Shown: piece by piece, positions 37,067 through 41,942 of the stretch
Position numbering within the stretch: the first letter of the stretch is position 1
Layout: every line of letters starts with the position of its first letter
Assembly: GCA_902623175.1 (NCBI GenBank)
Contig: CACNSR010000019.1
Coordinates: 1-41,942, forward strand
DNA: 41,942 bases
From: Halieaceae bacterium
GTDB taxonomy: Bacteria; Pseudomonadota; Gammaproteobacteria; Pseudomonadales; Halieaceae
Direction: 5' to 3'
Position numbers and translations under genes: made by a program
The notes under the pieces: model-generated
Told to the model about the DNA's origin: nothing
Database searches by the model: none
The model's input: only the letters and a program-made list of their open reading frames with translations

Positions 37067-37405
37067 ATGTCGTCTCAGCCCATGTACAAAGTCATTTTCC
37101 ACAATGGTGGTCAGGTTTACGAGGTTTTCGCCAGACAGATATATCAGAGCGATATGTGGGGGTTCGTCGAGGTCGAGGAGCTGATTTTTGGTGAACGCTC
37201 GCAGATTCTGGTCGACCCCGGTGAGGAGAAGCTCAAGAACGAGTTCGCGGGTGTGAAGCGAAGCTACATTCCCTTGCAGTCCATTGTTCGCATCGACGAA
37301 GTGGACAAAGAGGGCGCGGCGCGTATCTCTGAAGGCGGCGGTGCCAAAATCGCCACTTTCCCCGTGACGCCCCAGCCGGTGGTGCCCTCTCAGGGCGATG
37401 AGTAG
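37067..37405 (+). CDS. DUF1820-family protein
   Basis: The protein has 112 aa. The segments MYKVIFHNGGQVYEVFARQI and MWGFVEVEELIFG, and a PGEEKLKNEF stretch, match the small DUF1820 family, which is often next to miaB in gammaproteobacteria; no function is known. ATG 37067 has GGGAG 5 nt upstream. The frame is open upstream to 37013 but without support. It is divergent from miaB. Confidence 0.85.
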   Translation: MSSQPMYKVIFHNGGQVYEVFARQIYQSDMWGFVEVEELIFGERSQILVDPGEEKLKNEFAGVKRSYIPLQSIVRIDEVDKEGAARISEGGGAKIATFPVTPQPVVPSQGDE

Positions 37406-37426
37406 ACCTGTGTGACCGTTTGCCGG

Positions 37427-37446
37427 GCTGAGTATTGCCTCTCAGC
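37427..37446 (+). terminator. Hairpin after the DUF1820 gene
   Basis: GCTGAG and CTCAGC form a 6-bp stem with an 8-nt loop 22 nt after the DUF1820 stop. The following TGCTTTAG is only weakly T-rich. Confidence 0.3.
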
Positions 37447-37637
37447 TGCTTTAGCCCAGCGATCTGCCAGCTTCCTGACCGCTAAAGATGTGTTGAGCGC
37501 ATCGGCGAACCCTCTCTGACACCGCGTCATGGTGCGTTGTGACCCCGACGGCTGAGAGTGGCTGTATCTGTTAGTGTTTGAGCGCTACTGGCCTGAATAG
37601 CGGCACTGTTAGTCACTTGCGCCGCGGCGTGCTGTAC

Positions 37638-37666
37638 CTTGAATTACTCCCACCTTGCCCCCAAAT
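37638..37666 (+). promoter_or_regulatory. Putative sigma-32 heat-shock promoter of the Lon-type gene
   Basis: CTTGAAT (37638-37644), a 14-nt spacer and CCCCAAAT (37659-37666) are close to the sigma-32 consensus (CTTGAAA, CCCCATNT). The expected transcript would start near 37673, about 37 nt before the start codon, and lon genes are classic heat-shock targets. Read by eye. Confidence 0.6.
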
Positions 37667-37709
37667 ACCCCTCATATGCCGGCAGCGGTGCTGCCCCGAC
37701 GGAGGCGCA

Positions 37710-40151
37710 ATGCACAAGGAAGACGACATTCAGTGCGACGGCGAGATACTGCCACCGGAGGGCGCGCAGTCAGCTGACTATGGCGCGGCAACGCCGGCTG
37801 TGGCCGACGATGTGCTGCCCGATACGTTGGTGTTATTGCCTTTACCCGGCCGACCCTTTTTCCCCGGACAAGTGCAGCCGATCTCGTTCAGCCCCGATAA
37901 CTGGCAGGCGACATTGGATGCCATTGCGCAGCAGGGCTCCGGGCTATTGGGTCTTGCCTTCGTAGACGAACCTGACCCCGGAAAAGCCACCGCGCAACAA
38001 TTCCCGACCACCGGCTGTGTTGTGCGACTGCACCGGCCGCCCATGGCAGAGCATGGCGGCCAGTTTCTGGCGCAGGGGCTGCGTCGTTTCCGCATCGTGC
38101 GCTGGCTGAATGACCAAGGGCCTCTAGTTGCCCAGGTCGAGTACCCACGGAGTCAGGATGACCGTGAGAGCGATGAGATCAAGGCCTACGCTATGGCGGT
38201 CATCGCGGCGATAAAGGAATTGCTGCCACTGAATCCCCTCTACAGCGAGGAGCTCAAGCAACACATTGGTCAGTTCAATCCCAACCAGCCGAGCCTGTTG
38301 GCCGACTTTGCGGCGGCACTCACCACGGCAAGTGGCGATCAATTACAGGAGATCCTCGAGACGCTGCCCTTGACGCAACGCATGACGAGAGTGCTGGAGC
38401 TTCTGAAGCGTGAGAAAGAAGTGGCCACGCTGCAGGGTCAAATCACGACCCAGGTGAATGAGCAGGTCTCCGCGAATCAGCGTGAATTCTTTCTACGTGA
38501 GCAGATGAAGGTGATCGAGAAGGAGCTCGGGATTTCCAAAGACGACAACACCTCAGATCTCGAGCGCTTCCAGCAGCGGCTTGAAAATTTGCACCCGCCG
38601 CAAAAAGTGCGGGACCGCATCGAGGAAGAGTTCAGCAAACTAAAAGTGCTCGAGTCGGGGTCCCCCGAATACGGCGTGACCCGCAACTATCTGGACTGGG
38701 CGACCTCCGTACCCTGGGGCGTGCATTCAGAAGACAATCTGGACCTAAAACAGGCGCGCGCTGCGCTTGAGGCGCATCACGATGGACTGGATGACGTGAA
38801 GGCTCGCATCACTGAGTTTCTGGCAGTCGGCGCCTTTAAGGGCAGCATCGATGGTTCCATTCTGTTGCTGGTCGGTCCGCCTGGCGTGGGTAAGACCAGC
38901 ATCGGTAAATCTATTGCTGCGGCACTGGGTCGCAAATTTTATCGGTTCAGTCTGGGCGGCATGCGCGACGAGGCCGAGATCAAGGGTCACAGGCGAACCT
39001 ATGTGGGGGCTATGCCGGGAAAACTCGTGCAGGCATTGAAAGACGTGGAGGTCGCCAACCCGGTGATCATGCTCGATGAGATCGACAAGGTCGGGGCGTC
39101 CTTTCAAGGCGACCCGGCGTCTGCCCTACTAGAAGTGCTCGACCCTGAGCAAAACAGCGAGTTTCTGGATCACTATCTTGATCTGCGTGTGGACCTGTCC
39201 AAAATCTTGTTTGTCTGCACTGCTAATCAACTCGATACGATTCCCGGGCCGCTTCTCGATCGCATGGAAGAGATCCGGCTGTCGGGGTATATCGCCGAAG
39301 AAAAACTGGCGATCGCCAAAAATCACTTGTGGCCAAAGTTACTCGAGCGCCACGGTGCGAAACCTAATCAGATCCGCATCAACGACGCCGCCATTCGTTT
39401 GGTCATCGATGCCTACAGCCGGGAGGCAGGCGTGCGGGGATTGGAAAAGCGGCTCAGCGCGCTGGTGCGCGCGTCCATCCTGAAAATGGTTGAAGAAGAC
39501 ACCAAGCGAGTGCGCATTGGTAAGCGAGAGGTCGAGGAGACTCTCGGTCAGGCGCGATTCAAACCGGAGCGCGCTCCACGTGGCCGAGGGGTGATCACTG
39601 GGCTCGCCTGGACAGCGATGGGTGGGGCGACGCTCAGCATCGAGTCTTCCAAGATCCATACCCTAAACCGGGGCTTCAAGTTGACCGGTCAGCTTGGCGA
39701 GGTGATGAAAGAGAGCGCCGAGATTGCCTACAGTTATGTCGTAGCGCGTCTCCGGGAGTTTGGTTGCGAGACGGATTTTTTTGATATGTCGATGGTGCAC
39801 CTGCACGTGCCCGAAGGCGCGACGCCCAAGGATGGCCCCAGTGCCGGCATCACAATAGCGACAGCTCTGGTGTCGCTGGCGCGCGGGGAGCGCTCACCCC
39901 GACCTTTGGCTATGACCGGGGAACTGACGCTCACGGGTCAGGTGCTGGCAGTGGGCGGAATTCGCGAAAAGGTTATTGCCGCGCGGCGCGCGCGGATCAC
40001 CGAGGTCATCCTGCCCTTTGCCAACAAGGGGGATTATGAGGCGTTGCCCGATTACCTGCGTGAGGGCATCACGGTGCATTTTGTGCGCAGCTTTCGCGAG
40101 GTGTTCGATATCGTATTCGACGCCTCGGCAGAGCAGAAGCAACTTCAATAA
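37710..40151 (+). CDS. lon: Lon-family ATP-dependent protease (AsrA-like)
   Basis: The protein has 813 aa. Domains: N-terminal LAN domain (about 30-230), AAA+ module with Walker A GPPGVGKTS (about 389-397) and a C-terminal protease with the Ser711-Lys754 dyad. The 43-residue spacing matches E. coli Ser679/Lys722. The serine lies in PKDGPSAG. The N-terminal part (LPLPGRPFFPGQVQPISF) looks more like the secondary Lon, AsrA, of Pseudomonas than main Lon; that split is inference. ATG 37710 has GGAGG 4 nt upstream; the frame is open back to 37578 without support. It stands alone after a heat-shock-like promoter. Confidence 0.93.
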   Translation: MHKEDDIQCDGEILPPEGAQSADYGAATPAVADDVLPDTLVLLPLPGRPFFPGQVQPISFSPDNWQATLDAIAQQGSGLLGLAFVDEPDPGKATAQQFPTTGCVVRLHRPPMAEHGGQFLAQGLRRFRIVRWLNDQGPLVAQVEYPRSQDDRESDEIKAYAMAVIAAIKELLPLNPLYSEELKQHIGQFNPNQPSLLADFAAALTTASGDQLQEILETLPLTQRMTRVLELLKREKEVATLQGQITTQVNEQVSANQREFFLREQMKVIEKELGISKDDNTSDLERFQQRLENLHPPQKVRDRIEEEFSKLKVLESGSPEYGVTRNYLDWATSVPWGVHSEDNLDLKQARAALEAHHDGLDDVKARITEFLAVGAFKGSIDGSILLLVGPPGVGKTSIGKSIAAALGRKFYRFSLGGMRDEAEIKGHRRTYVGAMPGKLVQALKDVEVANPVIMLDEIDKVGASFQGDPASALLEVLDPEQNSEFLDHYLDLRVDLSKILFVCTANQLDTIPGPLLDRMEEIRLSGYIAEEKLAIAKNHLWPKLLERHGAKPNQIRINDAAIRLVIDAYSREAGVRGLEKRLSALVRASILKMVEEDTKRVRIGKREVEETLGQARFKPERAPRGRGVITGLAWTAMGGATLSIESSKIHTLNRGFKLTGQLGEVMKESAEIAYSYVVARLREFGCETDFFDMSMVHLHVPEGATPKDGPSAGITIATALVSLARGERSPRPLAMTGELTLTGQVLAVGGIREKVIAARRARITEVILPFANKGDYEALPDYLREGITVHFVRSFREVFDIVFDASAEQKQLQ

Positions 40152-40241
40152 ATCCGGGCATGGCCGCCTCTAGTAGGCCACTGACCCGCGAGTGTCGCCC
40201 GTCGAACTGGGTCAGCAGAACGCGTTAGAGCTGATCAGCGC

Positions 40242-41255
40242 TCAAATGACGTTGGCTGTCAGGATCGCCCGACATGGGGCGGGGAAGCCCTCAACTGTGC
40301 GGGTGCGATCGTAGGGGTCCAGAAACTCTTCCAACGAATGAAACGTCATCCAGGGCGTGCGCCGCTGCTCTTCTAACGAGGTGGCACCCACGTCGACGAT
40401 CTCGATCTCGCTAAAACCCGCGTGCTTGAGCCAGCGCGCGGTGAGGACGGGACTCGGCAGTTTCCAGACATTGCCCATGCGAGCATATCGCCCGTTGGGT
40501 TCCAGCAGGGCATCATCATCGCCCTCGATCACCAGGGTTTCCAGTACCAGTTGCCCTCCGGGTGCCAGTTTGTGCTTCAAGCTCATCAGGTGCTCCATGG
40601 GGTCCCGCCGGTGATACAGCACGCCCATGGAAAATACCGTGTCGAACACGGGCAAGTGCTCGGGCATCGCTTCCAGCGTCACGGGTAAGACGTGGATGCC
40701 CGGCTGCTGTAAATAGGATTGAAGTGCTTTGAACTGCAAGATGAAAAGTGGCGTGGGATCGATGCCGATGACCTCCGTTGCCCGGGCGCCTAACATGCGC
40801 CAGCAGTGGTAGCCGTTACCGCAGCCCACGTCGAGCACCCGGCGGCCATCAAGCGGCGCGATCGCATTGGCTAGACGATCCCATTTCCAGTCGGACCGCC
40901 ACTCGGTATCGATATGCAGTCCGCAGAGGTCAAAAGGCCCTTTGCGCCAGGGGTGGAGTCCCATCAAAGCGCTGTGCAAGGCGTCCATCGTCTCGGCCGG
41001 AGCGGTGCCCGATAAGCCGACGCGCGCTGTAGCTAGCTGTATGCCTGCGGTCGGGAGTAATGGCAGAGAGCCGAGGGCGTCCCGCCAGCGAGGGAGATCA
41101 CCGTAGCGAGCCGGAGACAAACCCGTATTGAACTGCTCGGGTAACAGCGGCAGCCAATCGGTGAGAGGGCCGTCTTGCCAGCGCGCGTTCAAGGCTTCCC
41201 AGTCGCTGGCGAGCTCCGGGGGAAGTTTATGTTCGAGTGGGGACAGGGAGATCAT
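40242..41255 (-). CDS. cmoB: tRNA U34 carboxymethyltransferase CmoB
   Basis: The protein has 337 aa. CmoB uses carboxy-SAM, made by CmoA, to turn 5-hydroxyuridine 34 of tRNA into cmo5U. The SAM-binding motif is VLDVGCGNG (140-148), followed by GYHCWRML; DTVFSMGVLYHRRDP is also typical. ATG 41255 overlaps the cmoA stop by 4 nt (ATGA); the frame is open upstream to 41306 inside cmoA, which is not used. It converges with the Lon-type gene across 90 nt with no clear terminator. Confidence 0.95.
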   Translation of the reverse strand: MISLSPLEHKLPPELASDWEALNARWQDGPLTDWLPLLPEQFNTGLSPARYGDLPRWRDALGSLPLLPTAGIQLATARVGLSGTAPAETMDALHSALMGLHPWRKGPFDLCGLHIDTEWRSDWKWDRLANAIAPLDGRRVLDVGCGNGYHCWRMLGARATEVIGIDPTPLFILQFKALQSYLQQPGIHVLPVTLEAMPEHLPVFDTVFSMGVLYHRRDPMEHLMSLKHKLAPGGQLVLETLVIEGDDDALLEPNGRYARMGNVWKLPSPVLTARWLKHAGFSEIEIVDVGATSLEEQRRTPWMTFHSLEEFLDPYDRTRTVEGFPAPCRAILTANVI

Positions 41256-41942
41256 GCGATGGCGATGAGCGACCCAAAGTTTAGGCACTGGAACCAGATA
41301 TCGCAACGGCTGAAACCAACAGTGTTAAGGCGTGCGACATGCGATTCCCGTGTCTCAGGCACCAGCACATCTTCCAGCGCTTGCCGTTTCTGGGCAATCT
41401 CGAGGTCGCTGTACCCTTGTTGGCGCTTGAAATCGTGATGCAGGTCAATCAGGTAATCATTCAAACGCGGGTCCGGTATAGTGAGTTTCTCTGAAAGAAT
41501 TAGCACGTCCCCCGGCACCATCGCCTCACGAATCCGCTTCAGGAGAGCCTCGCGCTCGTCAATGGGGATGAACTGGAGCGTGTAGTTCATGATCACCACG
41601 CTGGTATTATCGAGCTGGGTATCGAGCACGTCCGCGTGTTGGAGCTGAATGCGGCTGGCCTCCGGGAATTGCGCGAGGTGACGACTTGCCTGCTCCAGCA
41701 TCGACTCGGAATTATCGACACCGATGAGTTCGCATCGCTCACAGGCGGGTTCCCGTGCCACTGATAGGAGCGACGTCCCCCAGGAGCATCCCAAATCATA
41801 AATCCGCGAACCCGGACGGGCGTGCTGCGCAGCGAGGGTACCGGTCATGCCCACCACAGTGGCGTAGCCCGGCACGGAGCGATTGATCATATCCGGAAAG
41901 ACCGAGGCGACCGAGGCGTCGAAGCGGAATAGTCCCGGGTCA
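41252..41942 (-). CDS. cmoA: Carboxy-SAM synthase CmoA (partial at right edge)
   Basis: CmoA converts SAM and prephenate to carboxy-SAM. IYDLGCSWG is the SAM-binding motif, and HHDFKRQQGYSDLEIAQKR and IWFQCLNFGSLIAIA are nearly as in E. coli. The frame continues past the first ATG at 41890 to the window edge, and that upstream part (FRFDASVASVFPDMI) still aligns with the E. coli N-terminus. So the true start is outside the window and the gene is truncated by the edge, lacking about 15-20 N-terminal residues. It overlaps cmoB by 4 nt. Confidence 0.94.
   Translation of the reverse strand, partial: DPGLFRFDASVASVFPDMINRSVPGYATVVGMTGTLAAQHARPGSRIYDLGCSWGTSLLSVAREPACERCELIGVDNSESMLEQASRHLAQFPEASRIQLQHADVLDTQLDNTSVVIMNYTLQFIPIDEREALLKRIREAMVPGDVLILSEKLTIPDPRLNDYLIDLHHDFKRQQGYSDLEIAQKRQALEDVLVPETRESHVARLNTVGFSRCDIWFQCLNFGSLIAIA

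Larger units (their letters stand above)
37406..37709. other. 304-bp non-coding gap before the Lon-type protease gene
   Basis: I see no gene here. It contains a hairpin after the DUF1820 stop, GCTGAG (37427-37432) pairing with CTCAGC (37441-37446), which may act as a weak terminator, and near the right end a heat-shock-like promoter (37638-37666). Confidence 0.7.

Noticed and set aside
37578..37709. Upstream extension of the Lon-type gene
   Set aside because: It would cover the heat-shock-like promoter and lacks similarity; GGAGG precedes ATG 37710.
1..41942. CRISPR array, tRNA/rRNA genes, insertion sequences, prophage
   Set aside because: I read for spaced repeats, tRNA-like cloverleaf ends and transposase motifs and saw none; small RNAs could still be missed by eye.

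Overview
The window looks like chromosomal DNA of a free-living, probably marine gammaproteobacterium. I infer this from three things: the cmoA-cmoB pair, the gene order miaB-phoH-ybeY-corC-lnt-leuS-lptE-holA, and the argG / pyrC-rnt arrangement, which are shared with Pseudomonas-like and OM60/NOR5-like lineages. A pyrophosphate-type phosphofructokinase and a Baeyer-Villiger monooxygenase also fit a marine heterotroph. Genus-level assignment is not possible from reading alone. I saw no tRNA, rRNA, CRISPR array, insertion sequence or phage gene.

Layout. 1-4.6 kb: the start of a lysine/alanine-repeat basic protein, sfsA, an M15 peptidase, PPi-phosphofructokinase and mpl (murein recycling). 4.5-9.8 kb: an RND/MMPL-type transporter, a small cysteine-cluster protein, a Lon-substrate-binding-domain protein and a D-aminoacylase-type amidohydrolase. 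9.7-12.8 kb: rnt and pyrC, divergent from argG. 13-14.7 kb: a Baeyer-Villiger monooxygenase and a CPXCG zinc-ribbon protein. 14.8-27.5 kb: the accessory and most interesting part. 27.5-36.9 kb: a long, tightly overlapping minus-strand housekeeping cluster covering tRNA modification, rRNA maturation, lipoprotein acylation, leucyl-tRNA synthesis, LPS export and DNA polymerase III delta. 37-40.2 kb: a DUF1820 protein and a Lon-family protease with a heat-shock-like promoter. 40.2 kb to the end: cmoB and cmoA, with cmoA running off the right edge.

The standout is the SOS mutagenesis cassette imuA-imuB-dnaE2. These genes normally form one operon. Here they are separated into three transcription units, all on the minus strand and still in the canonical order, and each has its own perfect LexA box (CTGT-N8-ACAG). 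Opposite-strand genes lie between them: a lipocalin lipoprotein, a DUF885 lipoprotein and an exported catalase-peroxidase. An OsmC-family protein on the same strand also lies in the gap. The imuA LexA box is 9 nt from the start codon of a divergent MFS transporter, which may therefore be SOS-controlled as well. The region could act as a combined DNA-damage, oxidative-damage and envelope-stress island. That functional link is inference; the gene order and the boxes are read directly from the sequence.
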